Assembly: GCA_964438715.1 (NCBI GenBank)
Contig: CAYTLQ010000313.1
Span: forward strand, 1 to 24,498
DNA length: 24,498 bases
Direction: 5' to 3'
From: CAYTLQ01 sp964438715
GTDB taxonomy: Bacteria; Bacteroidota; Ignavibacteria; Ignavibacteriales; Ignavibacteriaceae
Made by a program: the position numbers and the translations under genes. Shown here piece after piece: positions 1 to 7,640 of this stretch. The notes under the pieces were generated by a model, which saw nothing but the letters and a program-made list of their open reading frames with translations, searched no databases and was not told the DNA's origin. The stretch's first letter is position 1. Each line of letters begins with the position of its first letter.

Positions 1-189
1 TTTAGCATAAAAGCTCTTGGTAAAATTCCAACTTGTGGTTCGTTTGGTAAAATTTTTATTGGAGGTATGTATTGGCTTACAAAGAGGAAAAATGAAATTA
101 CGCACGAAGAAAAATCCAATAACGGAGAACAAAAATTAAATCTTTACATATTCGTAAACCGACATTCTGAAAATCTGTTGCATTTCTGA
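1..189 (+). CDS. C-terminal fragment of a HybA-like 4Fe-4S ferredoxin subunit (partial)
   Basis: An open frame enters from the left edge and stops with TGA at 187-189. The visible end has a hydrophobic stretch (about residues 8-26) followed by a basic turn WLTKRKNE and a charged acidic tail. That is the usual shape of the C-terminal membrane anchor of HybA-type ferredoxin subunits, which pass electrons to the NrfD/HybB membrane subunit encoded next. The ferredoxin domain itself lies outside the window, so the family call rests on this tail and the neighbour. The last roughly 18 codons look like read-through of a frameshift. If the A5 run at 131-135 were A4, the frame would end with TAA right after GEQN, and the next gene would gain its N-terminus from the ATG at 92. 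Confidence 0.4.
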   Translation, partial: FSIKALGKIPTCGSFGKIFIGGMYWLTKRKNEITHEEKSNNGEQKLNLYIFVNRHSENLLHF

Positions 190-278
190 TAATTATTTTT
201 GGGTTATATTCAACATATCTGAGGTTTACCGAAGGCCTTGGTGCAACAACAAATCTCTCCGACGCATTTCCCTGGGGT

Positions 279-1307
279 ATGTGGATTGGGTTTGATATCC
301 TTTGCGGAGTATGTCTGGCGGCAGGAGGATTTCTTATTTGTACAATCACACACATATTTAACATTGAAAAATTCAAACCACTCACGCGACCAGCTATATT
401 AACTGCATTTCTCGGATATCTGCTTGTTGTTTTTGCTCTTATGTTCGACCTTGGCAGACCACTGAGTATCTGGCACGCAATTATAATGTGGAATCCTCGT
501 TCTGTAATGTTCGAAGTTGCGTGGTGTGTAATGCTTTATACAACTGTATTGTTTCTCGAATTTAGTCCAATTTTTCTTGAACGATTACAGTGGAAAAAGG
601 TGCTTTCAGTTGTACGGAAACTTAGTGTGCCAATAATGATTCTCGGCATACTACTTTCCACTTTGCATCAATCTTCACTTGGATCGTTGTTTTTAATTGT
701 ACCTTCTAAGATGCATCCGTTATGGTATTCGGCACTATTGCCTGTCTATTTTTACCTCACGGCAATTGCAGTTGGGTTCTCTATGATAATCTTTGAAGCA
801 TATCTCAGTGCACGAGCTTTTGGCAGAGGCATCGAGCTCGACCTCCTCACGAAAATTGGGTTTTTCAGTGGAATATTTCTCAGTGTATATCTTCTTGTCA
901 AGGGAGTGGATCTTTTCCTCAGTAATAAAATAGGTTACCTGTTTACCTTGACCGATGAAACTTTACTCTTCTGGGGCGAAATTATCATTGGAATAATTAT
1001 TCCCGCTGTGCTGTTGTTACAACCCCGCTTCCGTGAAAATCGAAAATGGCTTTATATCAGCTCCGTATTTGTTATTGCCGGTGCGCTTTTCAACAGAATG
1101 AATGTAAGTATAACTTCTATTGCCTGGAGTACAAATGTAAACTACTTTCCATCAGTGTATGAAATCAGTATTACTTTGATGATTGTTGTACTGGGTATGA
1201 TTGCATTTAACCTTGCAGTACGATACCTGCCTGTATTCACGCACGAAGAGCAAGCCGATGAGACTGCTCATGAGACCGAGCGAATACCTGTAATTAAAAA
1301 TTCGTAA
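279..1307 (+). CDS. hybB: NrfD/PsrC-family (HybB-type) quinone-interacting membrane subunit; 5' end disrupted
   Basis: This is a polytopic membrane protein with about nine hydrophobic segments and few charges. It begins inside the family's conserved block, PWGMWIGFDILCGV followed by LAAGGF, which is characteristic of HybB-type NrfD proteins. These subunits exchange electrons between a periplasmic iron-sulfur partner (HybA) and the membrane quinone pool. The ATG at 279 is only the first ATG in the open frame. Homologous-looking sequence (FGLYSTYLRFTEGLGATTNLSD) runs upstream in the same frame to 171, where a TGA at 168-170 interrupts it. Beyond that, the frame continues to 129 and connects, through a one-base shift in an A5 run at 131-135, to an ATG at 92 preceded by GAGG. 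The intact gene was therefore probably 92-1307 and is now broken, or the assembly has errors there. The following gene starts 11 nt downstream. Confidence 0.8.
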   Translation: MWIGFDILCGVCLAAGGFLICTITHIFNIEKFKPLTRPAILTAFLGYLLVVFALMFDLGRPLSIWHAIIMWNPRSVMFEVAWCVMLYTTVLFLEFSPIFLERLQWKKVLSVVRKLSVPIMILGILLSTLHQSSLGSLFLIVPSKMHPLWYSALLPVYFYLTAIAVGFSMIIFEAYLSARAFGRGIELDLLTKIGFFSGIFLSVYLLVKGVDLFLSNKIGYLFTLTDETLLFWGEIIIGIIIPAVLLLQPRFRENRKWLYISSVFVIAGALFNRMNVSITSIAWSTNVNYFPSVYEISITLMIVVLGMIAFNLAVRYLPVFTHEEQADETAHETERIPVIKNS

Positions 1308-1318
1308 AGAAATCGAAA

Positions 1319-2032
1319 ATGTCAGCCACAGAAAAAAATTTTAATGAGCTTAAATGCGTTTGGATGGCTTCCGGAGTTGTTGAATATAAACTCTGCGATT
1401 TTAATTTCGATTGCGACAATTGCCCTTTTGATAAAGCAATGAAGAGCATCGGAAGTATCCGGGTGAAGAATTCAGCGAGATTGTTCGGACCGGTTTGGTT
1501 AAAGCGTCTTCAAGAGAGCCTTAACGAGCCTGTTCAGGAAAATTGTGTTGTGCTGGCGGGTAATATGATAGTTCGAAATTTATTTAATTCGATTTATTAT
1601 TTGGGACTTACTCCGTTTGGTTGGCAAATTGCTCACTCTTGCAGTACATTTGAACTTATAGTGAACAAAGGACCATTGAAGAAAGGTGCCGATTTTCTAA
1701 AAGCCTCAGGAAATTGGGGTACATTCATTATTACCGCACCATGCAATCTGACTATTGTGTCAGTTTTTGAGCGAAACGGAGAAGCTCCTCTTTCAAATTC
1801 GTGGTTATGTCTTGTTGAATTAGAAAGTTGTGAACTTGAAAATGTGCGCATTTCAAATACTGAATATCTTGCCGGTATAAATGCAATTACAAGCGAACTA
1901 TTTGAAACAAACTATATTTCTTCGGTTGGACCTACATTAAACGATGGAGGCTTATTACATAACCGACTTTCGGACGCTGTCGGAGCTAAAAAATTCCTCA
2001 ACATATTAAATCGGGTATTTACTCCGGATTAA
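1319..2032 (+). CDS. GcvH-fold (lipoyl-like) protein with N-terminal cysteine motif, no lipoyl lysine
   Basis: A 237-residue soluble protein with two visible parts. Residues 13-40 hold the pattern C13...C26-x5-C32-x2-C35 in the context VEYKLCDF and DCDNCPFDKA, a segment found N-terminal to GcvH-like domains in redox-active anaerobes. From about residue 90 to 170 the sequence resembles the glycine-cleavage H barrel: a GxxLKKGxxF-like turn, a TAPCNLTIVSV strand where H protein has SPVSGEVVEV, and a final NSWLCLVE strand. The loop that carries lipoyl-lysine in real H proteins reads ASGNWGT here, so lipoylation is unlikely. It sits 11 nt behind the hybB-like gene and probably shares its transcript. 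A role in assembling or serving the redox complex is inference; the biochemical function is unknown. Confidence 0.6.
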   Translation: MSATEKNFNELKCVWMASGVVEYKLCDFNFDCDNCPFDKAMKSIGSIRVKNSARLFGPVWLKRLQESLNEPVQENCVVLAGNMIVRNLFNSIYYLGLTPFGWQIAHSCSTFELIVNKGPLKKGADFLKASGNWGTFIITAPCNLTIVSVFERNGEAPLSNSWLCLVELESCELENVRISNTEYLAGINAITSELFETNYISSVGPTLNDGGLLHNRLSDAVGAKKFLNILNRVFTPD

Positions 2033-2044
2033 GATAACTCGTAA

Positions 2045-2074
2045 CTGCTCCCCTGTTTATGTACGGGGGAGCAG
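2045..2074 (+). terminator. Strong GC hairpin after the GcvH-like gene
   Basis: Arms 2045-2056 and 2063-2074 pair over 12 bp (CTGCTCCCCTGT with ACGGGGGAGCAG, one G-T wobble) around a 6-nt loop. It begins 13 nt after the stop codon. There is no immediate U tract: a G5 run follows, then T-rich sequence only from about 2094. It may act as a terminator, an mRNA 3' end protector, or an attenuator before the kinase gene. Confidence 0.5.
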
Positions 2075-2140
2075 GGGGGAAATTGTAAGGGATTTTATTT
2101 ATTTTTTAGTTGTATATTTTTTAATTTTCTTGAGGCGGAA

Positions 2141-3724
2141 ATGTCCGCACCGTTTTTCAGCCGACTTAATACTAAACTCCTCATTGTCATTACGGGAGTC
2201 CTTCTTCTCAGTCTTTTCGCTTATATATATATTGTCGTTAATAAACTTAAAGAAGACCTATCGGTATCTCTCGCACAAAGCGCCTATAACATTTCTGATG
2301 TCATAAAACAGTCAGCCCGATATAGTATGCTTCATAATCAGAGGGAAGGTATTTATCAGATAATAAAGACTATAGGAACTGAGCCGGGTATTTATCGCGT
2401 GAGAATATATAATAAATACGGAGCAATTCAATTCTCATCAGACAGTTCAGAAATCGGACAATCAGTTGACATTAATTCTGAATCATGTACAATGTGTCAT
2501 TCAAAAAAGTCACTGCCTTCAAATCTTGATTGGAGACAGATGATAAGGAATTTTCGCACACCTGATGATAAGAAAATGCTTGGGTTAATCAACCCGATTC
2601 AAAATGATATTGACTGTGCAGAAAGTGACTGTCATGCTCATCCAAAAGAAAAGAAACTCCTTGGGGTTCTCGATGTAATAATTTCTACTGACCGATTTGA
2701 TGCCGCAATCGATACAAATACCAGAAATGTTGTTGTTGGTTCAATACTGTTAATTGTACTGATTGGAGTACTCAGTGCATTTGCTATTACTATAGTCCTT
2801 AACAAACCGCTGAAGGAAGTAGCAAAAGGAATAAACGAAATTGCACAAGGCAATCTGACTTATAAAATTCCTCTAAAGACAAAAGATGAAATCGGTGTGC
2901 TGGCATCACAGTTTAATGAAATGTCCGAAAAACTGGATAAGGCATATAAAGAGATAAAAGAATGGTCTGAAAATCTTAATACGAAAGTGGAACAGAAAAA
3001 TGCGGAACTAAAACACATTTATGAACAGATCGTCCAAATTGAAAAACTTGCATCACTTGGCAAACTTTCTGCAACTGTTGCACACGAACTTAATAATCCG
3101 CTTGAGGGAATTCTTACTTACAGTAAACTCGTTTCGAAAATGATTTCAAATAATCCGGAAGAGAAAAAAGATCAGGCGGTGAAATATCTGGGCCTTATAT
3201 CCGATGAAACTGCACGCTGTGGGCGAATAGTAAAGGACTTACTTCTTTTTTCTCAGCAAGGCGAAAGCATAATGGGCGATCATAACATTAATGATATTAT
3301 CGAAAAAGCCCTTTCGCTTATACAACACCATATTGATATACATCATATTGTTTTGGTAAAAAATTTTCATGCTCAACAGTCTTATGTTCGGTGCGATACC
3401 CATAAAATTGAACAGGCATTACTCTCTATTTTGATGAACGCAATTGAGGCGATGCAGGAGGGTAATCGTCTGGAGGTTTCAACGGTAGTAAATGGCAAAA
3501 TGGTGGAAATACGAATTAAGGATGAAGGCAAGGGAATTAGTGAAAAAGACCTGCCAAATATTTTTGAGCCATTTTTTACCACTAAACGGGAAATTAAAGG
3601 CACAGGTCTTGGACTTTCTGTTGCGTATGGAATCATAACACAACACAAGGGCAGTATTCAGGTTGAAGAAACCTCTATTCGGGGAACAACATTTTTAGTA
3701 TCACTACCGGTTATTACACAATGA
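2141..3724 (+). CDS. Membrane sensor histidine kinase with heme-c-type motifs in the periplasmic sensor
   Basis: A 527-residue transmembrane kinase. A first membrane helix (about 13-33) and a second (about 197-220) enclose a periplasmic sensor of about 160 residues. The sensor contains CTMCH (116-120), a canonical c-type heme attachment motif, and CAESDCH (159-165), a CX4CH variant. A HAMP linker (about 221-273) and coiled-coil lead to the HisKA box with phospho-acceptor His315 in VAHELNNP. The ATPase domain follows: N box near N433, DEGKG (461-465), FEPFF (475-479) and GTGLGL (487-492). Sensors with covalently bound heme detect redox state or gaseous ligands in some anaerobes; that this one binds heme is inference. 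The ATG is preceded by GAGGCGG at 2132-2138. The stop overlaps the response regulator start by 4 nt, so the pair is almost certainly cognate. Confidence 0.9.
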   Translation: MSAPFFSRLNTKLLIVITGVLLLSLFAYIYIVVNKLKEDLSVSLAQSAYNISDVIKQSARYSMLHNQREGIYQIIKTIGTEPGIYRVRIYNKYGAIQFSSDSSEIGQSVDINSESCTMCHSKKSLPSNLDWRQMIRNFRTPDDKKMLGLINPIQNDIDCAESDCHAHPKEKKLLGVLDVIISTDRFDAAIDTNTRNVVVGSILLIVLIGVLSAFAITIVLNKPLKEVAKGINEIAQGNLTYKIPLKTKDEIGVLASQFNEMSEKLDKAYKEIKEWSENLNTKVEQKNAELKHIYEQIVQIEKLASLGKLSATVAHELNNPLEGILTYSKLVSKMISNNPEEKKDQAVKYLGLISDETARCGRIVKDLLLFSQQGESIMGDHNINDIIEKALSLIQHHIDIHHIVLVKNFHAQQSYVRCDTHKIEQALLSILMNAIEAMQEGNRLEVSTVVNGKMVEIRIKDEGKGISEKDLPNIFEPFFTTKREIKGTGLGLSVAYGIITQHKGSIQVEETSIRGTTFLVSLPVITQ

Positions 3725-5070
3725 AAAAGCAAGGAAAAATATTAATTGTTGATGATGAAGCGGTTGTAAGAGATTCGCTTTATCATTGGTTTATAGAAGA
3801 TAATTATGATGTTGAAACAGCGGAATCAGGTGAAGACGCTCTGCGGAAATTTACAAAAGGTAAATACGACCTTGTTCTGGCAGATATGAAAATGCCGGGG
3901 ATGAACGGGTTGGAACTGCTTGCCAAAATTAAAGAAATTGATGAGGAAATAGTATTTATTCTTGTTACCGCCTATGCATCAGTTCCTTCTGCAATAAAAG
4001 CATTAAAAGATGGAGCGTATGATTACATAACAAAACCCATCGATCCGGAAGAATTATCCCATCTTGTTGAAAAGGCAATCCGCCAGATTTACCTCCGTAA
4101 GGAAAACCAACAGTTACGCGAAAGCATCGATGAAACAATTCGCCCTGAAAACCTAATTGGTGAAAGTATGCAAATGCAGAAGATACTTTCATTAATAAAT
4201 ACCGTTGCCTCTACAGATACTACAGTAATGATTCGGGGTGAAAGTGGTACCGGAAAAGAGCTTGTTGCAAAGGCTATACATATTAACAGTCCCCGCAAAT
4301 ACTTTCCTATTGTTACCGTAAACTGCGGAGCGCTGGCAGAATCACTTCTCGAAAGCGAATTATTCGGGCATGAGAAGGGAGCATTTACAGGAGCCCATTA
4401 TCGTCGAAAGGGTAAGTTCGAGCTTGCAAACGGCGGAACTATTTTCCTCGATGAAATTGGCTCAGTCACACCGAAAATGCAGGTTGAACTCCTCAGAGTA
4501 TTAGACTCAAAACAATTCACTCGTGTCGGGGGAAATGATTCTATAAAGAGTGACTTCAGAGTTATTGCGGCAACTAATGAAAATTTAGAAGATCTGGTAA
4601 AGGAAGGAAAATTCCGTGAAGATTTGTATTACCGTTTAAATGTATTTTCGATATTTGTTCCACCGCTACGCGAACGACGCGACGATATTCCTCTGCTCGC
4701 TCTGTACTTCCTGAAGAAATTTGTTACTGTTATGAACAAGAAAATCCGTGATTTCTCAAAAGAGGCAATGGATTTTATTCAAAATTATTCATGGCCCGGC
4801 AATGTGAGAGAACTTGAAAATGCGGTTGAAAGAGCTGTGGTTATTTGTAAATCGGATCTTATTTCTCTGGAAGATCTTCCTTTTAGTTATATGCACACTA
4901 CTTTTTCCGGACCGGAGGATAATACGCTTGCGGGTGCGGAAAAACGGCATATCGCGAAAATATTAAGAGAGAATAACTGGAATATTTCCCGAAGTGCCGA
5001 AGTTCTGGATATTGACCGTGTAACTCTTTATAACAAAATAGCCAAGTACGAACTTAAAAAAGAAGTTTGA
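3721..5070 (+). CDS. Sigma-54-dependent response regulator, NtrC/AtoC type
   Basis: A 449-residue activator with three domains. The receiver (1-120) has the acidic pair D11/D12, phospho-acceptor D55 in LADMKMPG, T83 and K105. The AAA+ domain (about 143-380) has Walker A GESGTGKE (173-180), the sigma-54 contact loop GAFTGA (220-225) and Walker B IFLDEIG (241-247). A Fis-type helix-turn-helix lies at the end (about 405-445, NISRSAEVLDIDRVTLYNKI). All catalytic residues are intact, so it should open sigma-54 promoters after phosphorylation by the overlapping kinase. I found no -24/-12 promoter in the window that I would trust, so its targets are probably elsewhere. It ends in a TTGA overlap with the archaemetzincin gene. 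Confidence 0.93.
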   Translation: MKKQGKILIVDDEAVVRDSLYHWFIEDNYDVETAESGEDALRKFTKGKYDLVLADMKMPGMNGLELLAKIKEIDEEIVFILVTAYASVPSAIKALKDGAYDYITKPIDPEELSHLVEKAIRQIYLRKENQQLRESIDETIRPENLIGESMQMQKILSLINTVASTDTTVMIRGESGTGKELVAKAIHINSPRKYFPIVTVNCGALAESLLESELFGHEKGAFTGAHYRRKGKFELANGGTIFLDEIGSVTPKMQVELLRVLDSKQFTRVGGNDSIKSDFRVIAATNENLEDLVKEGKFREDLYYRLNVFSIFVPPLRERRDDIPLLALYFLKKFVTVMNKKIRDFSKEAMDFIQNYSWPGNVRELENAVERAVVICKSDLISLEDLPFSYMHTTFSGPEDNTLAGAEKRHIAKILRENNWNISRSAEVLDIDRVTLYNKIAKYELKKEV

Positions 5071-5600
5071 TTTACACCGATATAAATATCGTTCCGGTTA
5101 ACTTTTCAAACCCTGCATTTCTCGAAAGAGTTATAAATGAACTCAGACAGAATACAGCCGGAATTGTAGAGAAAAAGCAAGTAACTTTTAATCTTGATGA
5201 AGTGTATTCTTCAGAACGGAATCAATACTTTTCTACTAAACTCATTGCACAGGCTGTTCAACAGACCGCTAAGTTTTCCGGTAAAACTCTGATTATTGTA
5301 GAGTTCGATTTATTTATTCCTATCTTTACATTTGTTTTCGGCGAAGCACAACTTAATGGCGATATTGCAATTGTATCGCTTTGCCGACTCCACGAAGAGT
5401 TTTATTCCGGCAAAACCAACAATGAACTTTTGTTTGAAAGAACCATGAAAGAAGTGTACCATGAACTTGGGCATACATTCGGACTTGTGCATTGCCGTGA
5501 CTGGGGTTGTGTTATGCACGCTTCCGCCGGTATTGCCGAGGTAGATATTAAAGGAAGTTACTTCTGTGATGAGTGCGCTAAGAAATTAAATAACGCGTAA
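5067..5600 (+). CDS. amzA: Archaemetzincin family zinc metalloprotease
   Basis: A 177-residue protein carrying the full archaemetzincin signature: HELGHTFGLVH at 132-142 (zinc ligands H132, H136, H142; catalytic E133), then C143-x4-C148-x-M150 and, after 16 residues, C167-x2-C170. The four cysteines bind a second zinc in characterised members, and M150 is the met-turn. Members are compact soluble proteases or peptidases with poorly known substrates, found mainly in archaea and vertebrates and patchily in bacteria. The start is TTG, overlapping the upstream TGA by 4 nt (TTGA). Its N-terminus MIYTDINIVPV fits the family's opening beta strand, supporting this start. There is no signal peptide, so it should be cytoplasmic. 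Co-translation with a two-component system implies a link to that signalling pathway, which is inference. Confidence 0.9.
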   Translation: MIYTDINIVPVNFSNPAFLERVINELRQNTAGIVEKKQVTFNLDEVYSSERNQYFSTKLIAQAVQQTAKFSGKTLIIVEFDLFIPIFTFVFGEAQLNGDIAIVSLCRLHEEFYSGKTNNELLFERTMKEVYHELGHTFGLVHCRDWGCVMHASAGIAEVDIKGSYFCDECAKKLNNA

Positions 5601-6166
5601 TAAGTAATAATTCATTTCGATCTGGTTTCATTATCGATAAGAATTTTACAGTTATACTTCGTCTGAATTATCTCGTTAAAATTACCGAACAGATTTTCTG
5701 TTGCGTAAACAGTAGAGTTGGATATTTTGTGTTTGTTTAAGTAGGAACTGCTTCTCCGAACTCTGGAATGAAGAGCAGATTGTGAAACTGCATCAAGTGT
5801 AATTTTGAATCGGGATGTCATTGTTTGAATGAAAGCGACTGATAAAACGATGAACAAACTTAACAAAAAATCTGAAATGACATAAAAATAATTCGACATA
5901 AAAAATATTTTTTTTGTTTGTTTGTTTCACAACTATGATTTACATTTAACAAAACTTGCTAAATGCTGTATATTATACCCTCCTACTAAGATTTGTTAAT
6001 TTTCTTTCCTTTGCAAATTCACATATAAAGAATAACTGAATGCAGTGTATTTCCTTATTAATAAAACATATTTAATAAGATTAACATTTATTACCGGTTA
6101 TGGCAGATGAAACAACACACAATCGTAAGGAGATAATTATTTATTCAGTAATTTAGGATAAAAAAA
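5601..6166. other. 566-base gap with no convincing gene
   Basis: The stretch lies between the convergent ends of the archaemetzincin and outer-membrane protein genes. It is very AT-rich. It holds an unsupported minus-strand frame at 5612-5899 (described separately), a TTTG tetranucleotide run near 5913-5927, and an 18-codon plus-strand frame at 6100-6156 that opens MADETTHNRKE and stops after YSVI. That frame looks like the beginning of a longer gene cut short. I see no tRNA, no structured RNA and no clear promoter. Confidence 0.5.
5612..5899 (-). CDS. Small hypothetical protein with one membrane segment (doubtful)
   Basis: A 95-codon frame whose product would have a hydrophobic N-terminal helix (about residues 3-25) followed by a basic, serine-rich cytosolic part ending YNCKILIDNETRSK. 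The composition of the second half is not obviously random. However, no ribosome binding site precedes the ATG (the upstream is A-rich with CAAA repeats), and I recognise no family. It may be a decayed gene or a chance frame. Confidence 0.22.
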   Translation of the reverse strand: MSNYFYVISDFLLSLFIVLSVAFIQTMTSRFKITLDAVSQSALHSRVRRSSSYLNKHKISNSTVYATENLFGNFNEIIQTKYNCKILIDNETRSK

Positions 6167-6195
6167 AGCGGTGCAGGACATAACCCTGCACCGCT
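6159..6195 (-). terminator. Rho-independent terminator of the outer-membrane protein gene
   Basis: A perfect 11-bp stem (6167-6177 AGCGGTGCAGG with 6185-6195 CCTGCACCGCT) with a 7-nt loop is followed, in the minus direction, by a run of eight T (plus-strand A run ending at 6167). It begins 24 nt beyond the stop codon of the 6219-7625 gene. Confidence 0.92.
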
Positions 6196-6218
6196 ATATG
6201 AAAAGAAAATATTATCCT

Positions 6219-7625
6219 CTAGAATTTCAAGCGCCAACTGCCTGCAAAACTAACACGCTTACCATCTTTGGGAGTAAAGATGTATTGGAAGTCGGGAGTA
6301 GCTGCATTAAACTCAAAGGGTCCAATATTTAAACCAATACCAACAGTCCAACTAAAAACATCACTGCCGCCAAAGGAAAATCCACCCCGTAAGTATGGCA
6401 ACCATGAGAGAGGATTCCACTCACCACCAAGTGATACTCGAGTGCCCTTTTCATTTCTCGCAACATCGGTAAGGCCTATGTTCAAGTCTAAACTAAGCAT
6501 AAACACATCAGGCTTGAAAACATAAGCGGCACCAAATCGAAACGCCGTTGGCAAATCGGTTTCAAATGCCTCACCGGGCTTCCCCTCACCCTTAAAACTC
6601 TTTGCCAGAGAATCTCTCTGAGCGGGGTCGGAAATATCGGTTAAAGTAAATTCACTTGTTGAAGAATATTCGGCAATATTCTCTGTCCACTTCATTTTAC
6701 CGATGTCTGTTACAGCAATACCAAAACTCCATTTATCATTTACTATAGCAGAGATACCAAAATCAAGTCCGAGACCTGAGCCGGCGGGTTTGGGAAACAA
6801 AGAAAATGCAAATGGTTTATCAACACCTGTAGTATCGAAATCGTATTCAATACCAAGATCAGGAGATACAGAAGATCGAAGCATGAGGTCACCGCGTTCA
6901 GTTATTGAGCGGTCAGAATTGGTAACAAAGGTCGTATTAATTCTCTCCAGACCGGCATAAGCATAACCGATTACACTTTTAATGGTAACACCAGCAGAGA
7001 GTTGTTTAAACAATTTCGGGAATGCATTATTAAACTCACGCGCATAAGCAAAAGAAATTGTTCGGATCGCACCGGCTTTGAATTTGAAATCATTGAGATT
7101 GTATTCCTTACCAACGGGGTTACCATTTAGAGCAAGATCCACAATCCCCGAGGGAAGTTTTAGTTTGGTAGAAAAATTATCCTGAATAGCAAAACCGATT
7201 GATCCTACAGCATCACTGATTTTATAAGTAAAGGCCAGATCAGTCCAGGCAAAATCAACAAAGATTGTACCGCCGTCAGCAAAAAGTTTCCGCATTCTCT
7301 CTTTATCATTGGCGTCAAGGTATTTGCCAACTTTTTCACCGGAAGCATTTGTTGTTCCGCCAAAGAAATAATTAATTTCATTAATCGAAACAAAGTCGGT
7401 ACCAAACCGTCCATTCAGATTTGGGAGTGTAGTAAACTCAAAATGTCCTGCCTCGCTCAATGCTATGTTAGCTGGATTGAAGCCAAGAGCATAAACACCA
7501 CGGGAAATAATTGTATAGGTCTTTCCAAAAGCGGTGGTGTACGCATCTGCACTTCCCACTGAGCCGTTTTGAGCGAATAACGAGCCGGAAATAATTAATA
7601 TAAGTATAAATGCTTTCAATTTCAT
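6219..7625 (-). CDS. Outer-membrane beta-barrel protein, DUF5723-like
   Basis: A 468-residue protein with a signal peptide (MKLKAFILILIISGSLFAQ, cleavage after Ala-Gln likely). The segment SRGVYALGFNPANIALS is the characteristic N-terminal motif of DUF5723/PorV-like barrel proteins of the FCB group, which resemble FadL-type barrels. Many alternating hydrophobic strands follow, including repeated GLDFGISAIV- and SLDLNIGLTDV-type strands, and the chain ends in a short aromatic/basic strand WRLKF typical of BAM substrates. GAGGAG lies just upstream of the ATG. It is 15 nt downstream of the large lipoprotein gene and shares its transcript, so the two products may form an outer-membrane complex (inference). 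Cargo or function is unknown. Confidence 0.75.
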   Translation of the reverse strand: MKLKAFILILIISGSLFAQNGSVGSADAYTTAFGKTYTIISRGVYALGFNPANIALSEAGHFEFTTLPNLNGRFGTDFVSINEINYFFGGTTNASGEKVGKYLDANDKERMRKLFADGGTIFVDFAWTDLAFTYKISDAVGSIGFAIQDNFSTKLKLPSGIVDLALNGNPVGKEYNLNDFKFKAGAIRTISFAYAREFNNAFPKLFKQLSAGVTIKSVIGYAYAGLERINTTFVTNSDRSITERGDLMLRSSVSPDLGIEYDFDTTGVDKPFAFSLFPKPAGSGLGLDFGISAIVNDKWSFGIAVTDIGKMKWTENIAEYSSTSEFTLTDISDPAQRDSLAKSFKGEGKPGEAFETDLPTAFRFGAAYVFKPDVFMLSLDLNIGLTDVARNEKGTRVSLGGEWNPLSWLPYLRGGFSFGGSDVFSWTVGIGLNIGPFEFNAATPDFQYIFTPKDGKRVSFAGSWRLKF

Positions 7626-7640
7626 ATTCTCCTCACTTCC

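Noticed and set aside
168..170. TGA read as tryptophan or selenocysteine within the hybB-like gene
   Set aside because: TGA is used as a normal stop by other genes here (for example at 5068-5070, 12669-12671 and 23900-23902), and no selenocysteine insertion hairpin is visible after it. The nearby frameshift also points to a lesion or error.
5913..5927. TTTG tetranucleotide run as a phase-variable switch
   Set aside because: Only about three to four copies, lying upstream of a doubtful frame; too short to expect slippage.
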